Below are positions 1-7,861 of a stretch of DNA of 53,374 nt, in pieces. How positions within the stretch are numbered: the stretch's first letter is position 1; each line of letters begins with the position of its first letter. The notes under the pieces are model-generated. The model had not been told where the DNA came from and ran no database searches. It saw nothing but the letters and a program-made list of their open reading frames with translations. Source of the stretch: an uncultured Ruminococcus sp. (GTDB taxonomy: Bacteria > Bacillota > Clostridia > Oscillospirales > Ruminococcaceae); contig UPZA01000013.1 of assembly GCA_900538575.1 (NCBI GenBank), forward strand, positions 1 through 53,374, given 5' to 3'. A program made the translations under genes and the position numbers.

Positions 1-596
1 CCCTTCTTGTAGCCCGTTTTGTCCAGTACAGGCTTAGCAGACGAAACACTGTCAGTCTTAACCGTTATTCCCAGAGTTTTCAGAATACCGTCCGCATAAG
101 CTCTCGCTATCTTACTGTAATTTGCCTTGATATAGTCTGCGTCCGATTTCGTATCTACAAATCCGCCCTCCAGCAAAACGGCAGGCGCGGCGGTCAGCCT
201 GATTATTGCGAAGTAGTCTCTTCCGATAGAATCAAGCTTTGTCTTTACTCCTCTGCTTTTCATAAGCTTTTTCATTTCCGTATTGATGTTTTCGGCAAGC
301 GTTTTTGAAGTACCGCCTACACGGCTGTAATACACTTCAAAGCCTGTTCCGCCTCCCGCATTGTAATGAATGTCTATTACAAGATCGGGATTGTACGCGT
401 TGCACATTGCAACCTTGCTGTCCATATCGGTATCTACATCCGCAGTTCTCGACAGCTTATATTCCACTCCCGCCTCTTTGAGATACTGGGCTACAAGCTT
501 TGCGGTCTTTAAGGTATAGTCCTTTTCGGTTATGTATTTGACAGCTCCCGGATCATTTCCTCCGTGTCCTACTCCTATAAATACTTTTTTACTCAT
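1..596 (-). CDS. N-acetylmuramoyl-L-alanine amidase (endolysin-like), 3' end cut by window
   Basis: Zinc amidase of the Amidase_3 family, which cleaves the bond between N-acetylmuramic acid and L-alanine in peptidoglycan. About 198 codons are visible; the C-terminus lies beyond the left edge. The protein begins MSKKVFIGVGHGG; expected zinc ligands are His11, Glu25 and His77 (in DIHYNAGGG), and the catalytic Glu is Glu143 (in LLEGGF). There is no signal peptide, which fits an endolysin released through a holin rather than a secreted autolysin. The start codon is three bases from the stop of the upstream holin-like gene, so the two are cotranscribed. The visible end continues past the catalytic domain, probably into a linker or wall-binding region. 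Family assignment is secure; phage versus host role is inferred from the neighbours. Confidence 0.9.
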   Translation of the reverse strand, partial: MSKKVFIGVGHGGNDPGAVKYITEKDYTLKTAKLVAQYLKEAGVEYKLSRTADVDTDMDSKVAMCNAYNPDLVIDIHYNAGGGTGFEVYYSRVGGTSKTLAENINTEMKKLMKSRGVKTKLDSIGRDYFAIIRLTAAPAVLLEGGFVDTKSDADYIKANYSKIARAYADGILKTLGITVKTDSVSSAKPVLDKTGYKK

Positions 597-598
597 AA

Positions 599-778
599 TT
601 ATTTATCCTCCTTTTTCTCATTCTGCGTTCCGAAATAAAACGCGATAACCGTTGTGAAAATCATTAAAAACTGTTCCCCTGATATTTTGCCTTTTAAAGA
701 AAGCGCAGCAAATACCACTGTCAGCGCTATTGTTACTATACTTTTAACATTAATTAGTTTCATGATTTTACCTGTCAT
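599..778 (-). CDS. Small holin-like membrane protein
   Basis: A protein of about 59 residues with two hydrophobic stretches separated by a short polar turn (LKGKISGEQF) and a charged C-terminal tail (NEKKEDK). This is the layout of small phage holins, which make the membrane permeable to endolysin. I chose the ATG at 778 over an in-frame upstream ATG at 796 because AAAGGAG lies about 8 bases before it and small holins of this type start this way. The gene overlaps the 3' end of the XhlA-like gene by 11 bases, with its ribosome-binding site inside that gene, so translation is probably coupled. No specific holin family could be confirmed by eye. Confidence 0.65.
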   Translation of the reverse strand: MTGKIMKLINVKSIVTIALTVVFAALSLKGKISGEQFLMIFTTVIAFYFGTQNEKKEDK

Positions 779-995
779 TTTCAAGTCTCCTTTCAATATC
801 CTCTATTCTGTGATTGACCGTCTTTACCTGTTCTTCTACTACCGGCATACGTCTTGCGAAATTGTTATGCTCTGCAACCCGTCCTTCAAGCTGCTGAAGG
901 CGGTAATTTGTCATTTTTGACGACACAAGAATACCTCCCAACGAGCCGCCGAGCGTTCCAATTAACGCTATCAGCGCTACTATTATATCTGTCAT
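768..995 (-). CDS. XhlA-like phage lysis/hemolysin family protein
   Basis: A 75-residue protein with an N-terminal membrane segment (about residues 4-26, glycine-rich) followed by a charged helical region predicted to form a coiled coil (residues 30-75), containing a YRLQQLEGRV-HNNF motif and ending IEDIERRLEN. This resembles the XhlA/haemolysin family found beside holin and endolysin genes in Gram-positive phages, although the membrane anchor is at the N-terminus here. A clear GGAGG lies 7 bases before the ATG. It is the first gene of the three-gene lysis cassette. The cassette may be a prophage remnant or a domesticated cell-wall module; the window edge hides which. Confidence 0.65.
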   Translation of the reverse strand: MTDIIVALIALIGTLGGSLGGILVSSKMTNYRLQQLEGRVAEHNNFARRMPVVEEQVKTVNHRIEDIERRLENDR

Positions 996-1123
996 AAAAC
1001 ACCTCCATATTATTATTCATCTTAATTATCCGTTTTACCTCCCAACAATAATGCTGATAGTAGATATTTTTGTATTAAAATATACAATTAAGAAAATTTT
1101 GTAATATTTCTGTAATAAAATAA

Positions 1124-1155
1124 TAAAAACGACGGCAGACCAATATGGTCTGCCG
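1124..1155 (-). terminator. Rho-independent terminator of yunB
   Basis: Perfect 9-bp stem (1133-1141 with 1147-1155, loop AATAT) followed on the minus strand by a T-rich tract. It separates yunB from the lysis cassette, so that cassette needs its own promoter between about 996 and 1130. That stretch is AT-rich and no convincing promoter pair was found in it. Confidence 0.85.
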
Positions 1156-1189
1156 CCGTAAACAAATCTATTATTTATTCAATATCCCG

Positions 1190-1828
1190 TTACTTCATTG
1201 CTACAAAACCCTCAGGAACATCTCCGACAATTATATTCTCTGCCAGAATACAGTTAAGATTCACCGTTATTTCTTCACTCCCTGAAGGAAATACCGCTTT
1301 AAGCCTCGCCTTGACATCAAGCGAAATTTTATGGCATGTCTGATTAATTCCGGCAGACACAAACTCGCTTTTTAATTCCGTATCCGCACTTCCCACAGGC
1401 AGCAGCTTTACGGTAATTTCAGGTCCTCTCCCGTTTAAAAGGTAAAAACCGCTCAACGTACCGAGTGGTATATTTATTTCACTTTCAGAAAGCCGTTCAA
1501 AGCTGCTGTTTATTTCTGTAATTATCATACTTTGAAGTATATTTAAATTCTTGGTGCAAAGCTGGGAAGACGAAATCTTTCCGTCTTCATCATAAACTGT
1601 AACTGACAAATCAGAATATTCCGCGCCGGTTTCCTCCATTACAGCTTTTACAGAGGAGCTGATTGCTTCATTCGCTTTTGAATGGCAGTAATATGTACCC
1701 ATCTCCTCCGAAAAGCTCCGTATACGCCTTTCTATACAAAAAAGTGTAATAGCTATTGTAGCAACAATACAAATGACGGCAATCAGCATTTTCTTGCTTT
1801 TAGGCAGCGAATCCGATTTATTTCTCAT
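1190..1828 (-). CDS. yunB: Sporulation protein YunB
   Basis: Matches the YunB sporulation family: a single N-terminal transmembrane segment (about residues 14-32), then a conserved extracytoplasmic domain with IPLGTLSGFYLLNGRGPEI, a VKLLPVGSAD-like strand, AGINQTCHKISLDV and a C-terminal ENIIVGDVPEGF motif. In Bacillus subtilis YunB is mother-cell expressed and needed for normal spore formation; its molecular role is not established. The ATG at 1828 is preferred because GAGGA lies 4 bases upstream; the TTG at 1846 lacks a ribosome-binding site. It lies 50 bases after a Cys-rich clostridial gene, with a short hairpin between, and is followed by a strong terminator. At about 212 residues it is slightly shorter than the Bacillus protein. 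Confidence 0.88.
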   Translation of the reverse strand: MRNKSDSLPKSKKMLIAVICIVATIAITLFCIERRIRSFSEEMGTYYCHSKANEAISSSVKAVMEETGAEYSDLSVTVYDEDGKISSSQLCTKNLNILQSMIITEINSSFERLSESEINIPLGTLSGFYLLNGRGPEITVKLLPVGSADTELKSEFVSAGINQTCHKISLDVKARLKAVFPSGSEEITVNLNCILAENIIVGDVPEGFVAMK

Positions 1829-1848
1829 ATTTTCCTCATAAATCAAAT

Positions 1849-1869
1849 GGACGGTCGGTCAGACCGTCC
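1849..1869. repeat. Short GC-rich inverted repeat, possible weak terminator
   Basis: Stem GGACGGTC/GACCGTCC (8 bp, loop GGTCA) lies between the stop of the Cys-rich gene and yunB. On the minus strand it is followed by ATTTGATTTA, a poor T-tract, so it could attenuate or stabilise the transcript rather than stop it. Confidence 0.5.
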
Positions 1870-1878
1870 GATATTGGC

Positions 1879-2736
1879 TTATTCCGAACAACCGCAATCA
1901 TAGTCGTCAGAAATTTCACCCACAATTGGAGGCGGATTTATTCCAAACGTATCCATAGTCTGACATCCGCAGCAGCCGTTTCCGTTCCCGCTGTTATCTG
2001 AAATCCTCGGTGAAAACTCTTCAACCGGGAATCTTATCTTATCGAATACTTCGCACGGACTGTCTGTTTCAGAACAGCATTCCTTTTTAGGAATAGTATA
2101 GTTATAGGTGGGAACCATTATAGTAACCGGACGTATCAGTTCCACTACATAAAACAAACCTATTGTAAGAGCAACTCCTCTTGAAGGCTTTCCTCTTTCC
2201 GCAGAATCGCCATCAGTAAGAACCGTGCATACGCATCCGCAGTCGCAGCCCCTGTGTGAAATAATTTTAGATTCAAGAACCAACGGCGATACTACCTGCA
2301 CAAGAGCGGTAGGCGGGTTCACAGTATCACAGCAGCTTCCAGTCGTTCCTATAACGCTTCCTTCACTGGAGAAGGTTTTGGAATTTGTTTCGCTTCCGTA
2401 AAGAATACAGCTTTTGCTTACGGTAGCCTTACCTGAAAGAAAAGTAGGCGTTCCGCAGGCACGGTCATAGGCCAGAAGCTGCACATCAAACGTAAAGGTG
2501 ATATCTACCGAATAAAATCCTTTATTAAAAGGAATCGGCTCAACATTCATGCATACATTCGATACTGTTATACATCTTGATTTGACTATAGTTGCAGACG
2601 GCGGTACCGGCGACGTCAGAGCAACCTGAACTCCGGTAATACAATCCTTATCGCTGCAGCTGTCGAACACTCTGTTTACCTTGATAGGCACAGCGTCTCC
2701 GTTATTACAGCCGCAGTTATTTGCATATTCGCTCAT
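1879..2736 (-). CDS. Conserved clostridial Cys-rich protein of unknown function
   Basis: A 285-residue protein with no signal peptide or membrane segment. It starts with a Cys-rich tail (NNCGCNNGD), has the segment VNRVFDSCSDKDCITGVQV, then SRCITVSNVCMNVEPIPFNKGFYSVDITF, a CDCGCVC cluster near residue 170, and ends in another Cys cluster (GNGCCGCQT, DYDCGCSE). I recognise the VFDSCSDKDC and PVPFNRGFYSVD-like pattern from hypothetical proteins of spore-forming Clostridia but know no assigned function. The Cys content and its place directly upstream of yunB suggest a spore-coat or metal-binding role; that is inference. The start has a strong AGGAGG 7 bases upstream. It is separated from the his operon by a terminator. 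Confidence 0.7.
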   Translation of the reverse strand: MSEYANNCGCNNGDAVPIKVNRVFDSCSDKDCITGVQVALTSPVPPSATIVKSRCITVSNVCMNVEPIPFNKGFYSVDITFTFDVQLLAYDRACGTPTFLSGKATVSKSCILYGSETNSKTFSSEGSVIGTTGSCCDTVNPPTALVQVVSPLVLESKIISHRGCDCGCVCTVLTDGDSAERGKPSRGVALTIGLFYVVELIRPVTIMVPTYNYTIPKKECCSETDSPCEVFDKIRFPVEEFSPRISDNSGNGNGCCGCQTMDTFGINPPPIVGEISDDYDCGCSE

Positions 2737-2850
2737 GGAATATCCTCCTGTTTCATATTTGTATTCAGAGTTTACAATTTGAATACTTCAATATATCTTA
2801 TTCACAATATGTTTATTTTGTTACTGAACGGGAGGAAAAATTTTATAAAA

Positions 2851-2883
2851 ACAATAAAAGGACGCTTTATATTAAAGCGTCCT
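2851..2883 (-). terminator. Terminator of the histidine operon
   Basis: Perfect 10-bp stem AGGACGCTTT (2874-2883 and 2859-2868) just after the hisE stop, followed on the minus strand by TTTATTGTTTTTAT. Confidence 0.88.
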
Positions 2884-2889
2884 CACATT

Positions 2890-3228
2890 TTAAGTATTCT
2901 TATCAACCTGATGAAATTTTTTAAGATTTCCTATTTTTTCATTTCTTTCGTCCAGAACCTTTTCCACATCCGACCATTCCAGCCCTTGATTAACACATAG
3001 AACCATTATGTGATAAAGCAAATCGTTAATTTCATTTTTAAGCTCGTTATTATTCTTATTCTTAGCGGCAATTACAGTTTCTGTGGCCTCTTCTCCGATT
3101 TTCTTGCATATTTTATCAACGCCCTTTTCAAAAAGATAACAGGTGTAGGAATTTTCCTGAGCGGTACCGCTGTCAAACTCAGCCTTTCTTTTCTTAATAA
3201 CCTCAAAAATTTCTTCATATACCGTCAT
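2890..3228 (-). CDS. hisE: Phosphoribosyl-ATP pyrophosphatase HisE
   Basis: Second step of histidine synthesis: hydrolyses phosphoribosyl-ATP to phosphoribosyl-AMP and pyrophosphate. The all-helical MazG-like fold is recognised from the conserved KKIGEEATETVIAAKN segment and the NEINDLLYHIMVL helix, whose Glu and Asp residues bind magnesium. I chose the ATG at 3228 (MTVYEEIFEVI), with GGAG seven bases upstream, over a longer in-frame start at 3297 that would add a non-conserved tail. About 112 residues, normal for a stand-alone HisE. It is the last gene of the operon, downstream of hisI, and is followed by a terminator. Confidence 0.93.
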   Translation of the reverse strand: MTVYEEIFEVIKKRKAEFDSGTAQENSYTCYLFEKGVDKICKKIGEEATETVIAAKNKNNNELKNEINDLLYHIMVLCVNQGLEWSDVEKVLDERNEKIGNLKKFHQVDKNT

Positions 3229-3321
3229 ATTTATACTCCGTTCCGCCGCAATATATATTAAAATGAAAATCCTGTGCGGCATCTTAGGAATTATCATTTT
3301 TTAATACACTGAGAATGCCTA

Positions 3322-3666
3322 TTATTTCTCATCATTATATATTTCATTAAAAAAGCAGCTATATTCCCCCGTATGACATGCGACGCCCGTCTGCCTGACA
3401 TTTACCAGCAATGTATCGTTATCACAATCACCGTAAATGCTTACCACCTTCTGTAAATGACCGGAAGTCGCTCCCTTGTTCCAATATTCCTGCCTTGAAC
3501 GGCTCCAAAACCATGTATAGCCCGTTTCAAGGGTTTTCCTCAGACTTTCCTTATTCATGTATGCAAGCATTAAGACCGTCTTTGTGTCAGCCTCAAAGCA
3601 GATTGCCGGAATAAGCTCGCCCTTGATAAAAAATTTATCTATCTCATTCATATTAATTTTAATCAT
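3322..3666 (-). CDS. hisI: Phosphoribosyl-AMP cyclohydrolase HisI
   Basis: Third step of histidine synthesis: opens the adenine ring of phosphoribosyl-AMP. The family core is visible: ICFEADTKTVLMLAYMN, TWFWSRSRQEYWNKG, SGHLQKVVSIYGDCDNDTLL and the metal-binding VACHTGEYSCFF. At 114 residues it is the stand-alone form, separate from HisE. The first ATG is kept because GAGGT lies 7 bases upstream. It sits after an unusually long (300-base) gap from hisF, inside which there is a possible small membrane-protein ORF. Confidence 0.94.
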   Translation of the reverse strand: MIKINMNEIDKFFIKGELIPAICFEADTKTVLMLAYMNKESLRKTLETGYTWFWSRSRQEYWNKGATSGHLQKVVSIYGDCDNDTLLVNVRQTGVACHTGEYSCFFNEIYNDEK

Positions 3667-3966
3667 TTAATTTACCTCTAAAAAATATTTATAACAGCTA
3701 AAATAACAAGTAAACACAACAAACATAAAGGTAAAAACATAATTATAAGCAATAAAAATTCCAGAAGAACAGCTTTGATTTTATGTTCCAGTTTTTTAAT
3801 AAGCATTATATTAATAATAAATATATAGAAATCAATAAAGAAAAAATGTAAATTAAATTAATATTATATGTTCATTTTTGCTGACTTCAAATATTTAACT
3901 ATTATTAAAATAACTGCTTAATTGATTTATATTTGAAAAGAATTAGCATAATATTACGCAGAAGTA
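3667..3966. other. AT-rich intergenic gap inside the his operon
   Basis: A 300-base, strongly AT-rich gap between hisF and hisI, while neighbouring his genes overlap or lie within about 45-95 bases. No terminator, tRNA or clear promoter pair is visible. The only coding candidate is the 42-codon minus-strand ORF listed separately. Confidence 0.6.
3678..3806 (-). CDS. Possible 42-residue membrane peptide, unconfirmed
   Basis: A minus-strand ORF from ATG (3806) to TAG (3678) encodes a short basic N-terminus (MLIKKLEHKIK) followed by about 28 almost uninterrupted hydrophobic residues rich in Leu, Ile and Val, with two Cys (PLCLLCLL). Its stop codon lies directly before the ribosome-binding site of hisI. 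Against it: no recognisable Shine-Dalgarno sequence, and T-rich DNA easily gives hydrophobic reading frames by chance. No homologue is recognised. Confidence 0.25.
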   Translation of the reverse strand: MLIKKLEHKIKAVLLEFLLLIIMFLPLCLLCLLVILAVINIF

Positions 3967-4722
3967 TCATCTAACGATAACGCCCTTGCCTCTGCAATGC
4001 TCCTTAACCTCTCCGACAGTCAGTTCTCTGAAATGGAAAAGCGACGCCGCAAGAGCCGCAGTTGCACCGGTTTTCTCAAAAACCTCAGAAAAATCATTTA
4101 TTTTTCCTGCGCCGCCGCTTGCAATTACAGGTATGCTTACAGACCTGCACACAGCATTTAGCATTTCAATATCAAATCCGGCTTTCGTACCGTCCGCGTC
4201 AATTGAATTAAGGCAGATTTCTCCTGCGCCAAGCCGTTCGATCTGCTTTACCCAGTCAATCAGGTCAAGCTTCATGTCTACTCGTCCGCCGTTGATGTAC
4301 ACCGTCCATTTTTGATCCGCAATCTTTTTGGCGTCAATGCCCACGCAGATACACTGACTTCCGAATATATCGGCTCCATCTTTAATAAGACACGGGTTTT
4401 GTACAGCCTGAGAGTTTACAGAAATTTTATCGGCTCCCGCTCTAAGCGTTTCTCTGATATCTTCAACAGTTTTTATTCCTCCGCCGACAGTAAGCGGTAC
4501 AAAAACCTTTTTAGCAGTTTCTCTAACAACGTCAAGGAAAACTCCCCTGCCCTCAAACGAGGCGGTAATATCGTAAAAAACAAGCTCGTCTGCACCCTGA
4601 CGGTTATATTCCTCCGCATATTCTACAGGATCTCCAACATCCTTTATTCCTTCAAAATTAACTCCCTTTACAACCTTTCCGTTTCTGACGTCAAGGCAAG
4701 GAATAATTCTTTTAGCAAGCAT
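3967..4722 (-). CDS. hisF: Imidazole glycerol phosphate synthase cyclase subunit HisF
   Basis: Cyclase half of the HisH-HisF complex; uses ammonia made by HisH to close the imidazole ring, giving imidazole-glycerol phosphate and AICAR. A (beta/alpha)8 barrel with MLAKRIIPCLDVRNGKVVKG at the N-terminus (catalytic Asp in CLDV), LTVGGGIKTVEDI, the second catalytic Asp in ICLNSIDADGTKAGFD, and IASGGAGK near the C-terminus. The ATG at 4722 is chosen because GGAGG lies 5 bases upstream and it matches the family start; an ATG at 4734 overlaps that ribosome-binding site. About 251 residues, a normal length. It follows hisA after about 95 bases. Confidence 0.95.
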   Translation of the reverse strand: MLAKRIIPCLDVRNGKVVKGVNFEGIKDVGDPVEYAEEYNRQGADELVFYDITASFEGRGVFLDVVRETAKKVFVPLTVGGGIKTVEDIRETLRAGADKISVNSQAVQNPCLIKDGADIFGSQCICVGIDAKKIADQKWTVYINGGRVDMKLDLIDWVKQIERLGAGEICLNSIDADGTKAGFDIEMLNAVCRSVSIPVIASGGAGKINDFSEVFEKTGATAALAASLFHFRELTVGEVKEHCRGKGVIVR

Positions 4723-4817
4723 ATAAACCTCCATTATCCCGCTTTTAAATCAAAAAGGCAGTAACCGGAAATCTCCCCGCAAAACAGAGAATTCCGGCAG
4801 TAGAAATAATAACTCCG

Positions 4818-5543
4818 TTATTCCTCGCCTATTCTGACGGCTTCTCTAAGATCAAGAGTTCCCTTGTATATAGATTTTCCGCAGATTGTTCCGTATAGTC
4901 CAAGCTTTTTACACGCTATAATATCCTCAATCGTATGTACTCCGCCGCTTGCAATAATATTGCAAGCGTTTCCGACCGCCTCGGATAATTCTTTGAGCTG
5001 TAAAGTGTTGACGCCTGAAAGCGTCCCGTCCTTTGAAATATCAGTTACAATAAAATATCTTACGCCGATTTTTATCATTTCCTTTGCAAGCTGTATATAA
5101 TGAACGTCTGAGGATTCCAGCCAGCCCTCCGCAGCAACCATTCCGTTTTTAGAGTCAATTCCAACGGCAATTTTTTCGCTGCCGAAATTTAAAACCGCCT
5201 CTTTCACAAGCTCAGGATTTTTAAGAGCCGCTGACCCGATTATAACTCTTGAAATCCCCATAGATAGATACTGTCTGATTGTATCAATATTCCTGATACC
5301 TCCGCCGACTTCTACCTTCAAAGAGGTTTTATTTGCTACGTCCTTATATATCTGAGTATTGACGGGCCTTCCCTCTTTTGCGCCGTCAAGATCAACCATA
5401 TGTATCCACGACGCGCCCGCTTTCTCAAAGCCTTTTGCAGTTTCCATATAATCTGCGGCGACCTTTTCAGCAGTTGAAAAATCCCCTTTAAACAATCTTA
5501 CGCAATTTCCGTCCTTAATATCTATTGCAGGCAATATTATCAT
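4818..5543 (-). CDS. hisA: Phosphoribosylformimino-5-aminoimidazole carboxamide ribotide isomerase HisA
   Basis: Fourth step: Amadori-type isomerisation of ProFAR to PRFAR. A barrel protein related to HisF, with MIILPAIDIKDGNCVRLFKGD (catalytic Asp8), VEVGGGIRNIDTI, IIGSAALKNP, and TDISKDGTLSGVN carrying the second catalytic Asp, then IASGGV. Its 241 residues match the family. The start overlaps the hisH stop by four bases (ATGA), typical of translational coupling. Confidence 0.95.
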   Translation of the reverse strand: MIILPAIDIKDGNCVRLFKGDFSTAEKVAADYMETAKGFEKAGASWIHMVDLDGAKEGRPVNTQIYKDVANKTSLKVEVGGGIRNIDTIRQYLSMGISRVIIGSAALKNPELVKEAVLNFGSEKIAVGIDSKNGMVAAEGWLESSDVHYIQLAKEMIKIGVRYFIVTDISKDGTLSGVNTLQLKELSEAVGNACNIIASGGVHTIEDIIACKKLGLYGTICGKSIYKGTLDLREAVRIGEE

Positions 5544-6145
5544 TTTATCAGCCCTCCGAAATTCTTCAGAATTTTCAGTCCTGTTTCTCCGCTTTTTTCA
5601 GGATGAAACTGTGCCCCGTAAACAGTTCCGCCGTCATAGACAAGGGCGGGAACTTTGCCGCCGTAAACAGAATAAGCGGATATATTTTTATCATTGCATT
5701 CCGCCTTGTAAGAATGAACGAAGTAAACGTAGCTGTTTTCTTCGAGTCCGCAAAGCAAAGGACAATCATTTAATATTTCAAGCTTATTCCAGCCCATATG
5801 GGGTATTATAAGCTCAGGCTCTTCCATCTTTTTGACTTTTCCCTCAATAAGACCTAAACCGTCGCATGCTTCAAATTCATAACCCTTATCAAATAAAAGC
5901 TGCATTCCAAGACATATACCCAGAAACGGTTTTTTCCTTGCCTGTATTTGAATAGTTTCTATCAATCCGCTTTTTTCAAGCATATCCATAGCTTTAGGAA
6001 ACGCTCCTACTCCCGGAAGAATGACGGCGTCGGCGCTTTCAATGTCCTTTGCGGAGCTTGTAAGCCTATTTTCCATTCCAAGAAAATCCAATGCGTTTTT
6101 AACGCTGAATATGTTTCCTGCGCCGTAATCTATTACAGCTATCAT
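5540..6145 (-). CDS. hisH: Imidazole glycerol phosphate synthase glutamine amidotransferase subunit HisH
   Basis: Class I glutamine amidotransferase that supplies ammonia to HisF. The catalytic triad is visible: Cys78 in PFLGICLGMQ, and His and Glu in YGAQFHPEKSG near residue 180. The N-terminal MIAVIDYGAGN and LPGVGAFPKAM oxyanion region are typical. 201 residues, normal. It lies 23 bases after hisB and overlaps hisA by four bases, so HisH and HisA/HisF are made in one transcript. Confidence 0.95.
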   Translation of the reverse strand: MIAVIDYGAGNIFSVKNALDFLGMENRLTSSAKDIESADAVILPGVGAFPKAMDMLEKSGLIETIQIQARKKPFLGICLGMQLLFDKGYEFEACDGLGLIEGKVKKMEEPELIIPHMGWNKLEILNDCPLLCGLEENSYVYFVHSYKAECNDKNISAYSVYGGKVPALVYDGGTVYGAQFHPEKSGETGLKILKNFGGLIK

Positions 6146-6168
6146 TTATATCATTCCTTTCGGTTTTA

Positions 6169-6765
6169 TTATAGGATTCCTTTTGTTGATAAGGTTTCTC
6201 CGTTTTCAAGCTCCCTCACAGCCAATTTAAGAGCATGAGCGGCAGCCTTGAAAATCGCTTCGCATTTATGGTGATCGTTAGCGCCGTATACCATATTGAT
6301 ATGCATTGTTATTCCGGCATTGAAAGCAAACGCTCTGAAAAATTCCTCCGTCAGACTAACGTCATAGCCGCCTATCATTTGATTTGTAAATTCACCCTTA
6401 AAAATAAGAAACGGTCTGTTGCTTATATCCAAAGAACAGAAACCGAGAGACTCGTCCATAGGGATAAAAGCCGTTCCATACCTTGCAATACCTGATTTTT
6501 CTCCCAGAGCCTTGGAAAGAGCCTGTCCCAGAACTATTCCGGTATCCTCGACAGTATGATGACCGTCAACCTCAAGATCTCCCGAAGCCGATATTTCCAT
6601 ACTTATTCCGCTGTGCTTTGAAAGAGCGGTCAGCATATGATCAAAAAAACCGATTCCGGTAGATATATCAGAATTCCCTGATCCGTCAAGCCTGACCGCA
6701 ACCTTAATATCAGTTTCACGGGTTTTTCTTTCAACAGTCCCTGTTCTCATATTTTTTCCTTTCAT
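6169..6765 (-). CDS. hisB: Imidazoleglycerol-phosphate dehydratase HisB
   Basis: Sixth step: dehydrates imidazole-glycerol phosphate to imidazole-acetol phosphate. The two His-rich manganese-binding repeats are visible (GFFDHMLTALSKH; DGHHTVEDTGI; GANDHHKCEAIFKA), together with the N-terminal ERKTRETDIKV. It is the monofunctional form (no phosphatase domain), so histidinol-phosphate phosphatase must be encoded elsewhere. The ATG at 6765 overlaps the hisC stop (ATGA); a second in-frame ATG at 6750 (MRTGTVERK) has AAAGGA six bases upstream and fits the family N-terminus better, so the true start may be 6750. Confidence 0.94.
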   Translation of the reverse strand: MKGKNMRTGTVERKTRETDIKVAVRLDGSGNSDISTGIGFFDHMLTALSKHSGISMEISASGDLEVDGHHTVEDTGIVLGQALSKALGEKSGIARYGTAFIPMDESLGFCSLDISNRPFLIFKGEFTNQMIGGYDVSLTEEFFRAFAFNAGITMHINMVYGANDHHKCEAIFKAAAHALKLAVRELENGETLSTKGIL

Positions 6766-7817
6766 AACAGAATTTCCTCAAGCGCCTTGATAAAATAATC
6801 CATTTCATTCTCTGTGCCTATAGTTATTCTTAGGTAATTATCAATTTCCGGCTTATTCCAATATCTTACAAAAATTCGACGGCTTTTCAATTCCTCGAAA
6901 ATTTTGCAGGCAGGCTTTTTACAGTGAGAAGCAAAAATAAAATTGCTCATGGAATCCGGAAAACTAAAGCCAAGCTCTGAAAGTCTGGCCTTGGTTTTTT
7001 CACGGGTTGCGATTATCTTATTTACAGTAACTCTGAAATATTCCTCGTCCTCTACAGCCGCGGCGCCGCATATTTGAGTTATGTGGTTCATTGTGTATGA
7101 ATTAACTGAAAACTTCACGTCATTGAGATATTTTATAAGCCTTTCATTACCCACAGCAAAGCCTATTCTCATTCCAGCCATAGAACGAGATTTTGAAAAA
7201 GTCTGTACAACCAACAGATTATCATACTTATCAACAAGCGGCAGACAGCTTTGACCTCCAAAATCAATATAAGCCTCGTCAATAATAACAACCGACTGAG
7301 GGTTTGCCTTAACTATCTCTTCAATGACTGAAACGCTTTCGAATACGCCGGTCGGAGCGTTGGGATTCGGAAATATAATTCCGCCGTTATCATTCATATA
7401 ATCGGACGGATTTATTCTAAAGCTGCTGTCAAGAGGTATACGCTTATAAGGAACTCTGTAAACCTCAGCCCAAACATCATAAAATGAATAAGTTATATCA
7501 GGAAATAAGATTGGCTTATCAGAATTAAAAAACGTCATAAACGCCATTGAAAGCACATCGTCCGAACCAACACCAACAAAAATCCGCGATGGCTTTACCT
7601 TATACCTTTCTGCAAGGGCGTCAATAAGGACGGCGGAACCAGGATCGGGATAAAGCTTCATTCTGTCCGTATTAAATTCTCGGAGCGCTTCCGATACCTT
7701 CGGCGACGGAGGATAAGGGTTTTCATTAGTATTTAGCTTTATAATATTTTTTTCCTTAGGCTGTTCTCCCGGAACATAAGGCTCAACTCGTCTTATGTTG
7801 TTTTCCCAGCTGCTCAT
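6762..7817 (-). CDS. hisC: Histidinol-phosphate aminotransferase HisC
   Basis: PLP-dependent class I/II aminotransferase converting imidazole-acetol phosphate and glutamate to histidinol phosphate. Seen: IIKLNTNENPYPPSPKV near the N-terminus, the PNPNAPTGVF motif, IDEAYIDFG with the PLP-contacting Asp, VVQTFSKSRSMAGMRIGF with the Schiff-base Lys, and a C-terminal YLRITIGTENEM with the substrate carboxylate-binding Arg. 351 residues is normal. It lies 44 bases after hisD and overlaps hisB. Confidence 0.95.
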   Translation of the reverse strand: MSSWENNIRRVEPYVPGEQPKEKNIIKLNTNENPYPPSPKVSEALREFNTDRMKLYPDPGSAVLIDALAERYKVKPSRIFVGVGSDDVLSMAFMTFFNSDKPILFPDITYSFYDVWAEVYRVPYKRIPLDSSFRINPSDYMNDNGGIIFPNPNAPTGVFESVSVIEEIVKANPQSVVIIDEAYIDFGGQSCLPLVDKYDNLLVVQTFSKSRSMAGMRIGFAVGNERLIKYLNDVKFSVNSYTMNHITQICGAAAVEDEEYFRVTVNKIIATREKTKARLSELGFSFPDSMSNFIFASHCKKPACKIFEELKSRRIFVRYWNKPEIDNYLRITIGTENEMDYFIKALEEILL

Positions 7818-7861
7818 TAAGACCGCTCCTTTCAGATGTCTAAAACCATATAAATACTACA

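Noticed and set aside
1001..1130. Promoter of the lysis cassette
   Set aside because: AT-rich sequence gives several weak hexamers but no pair at proper spacing.
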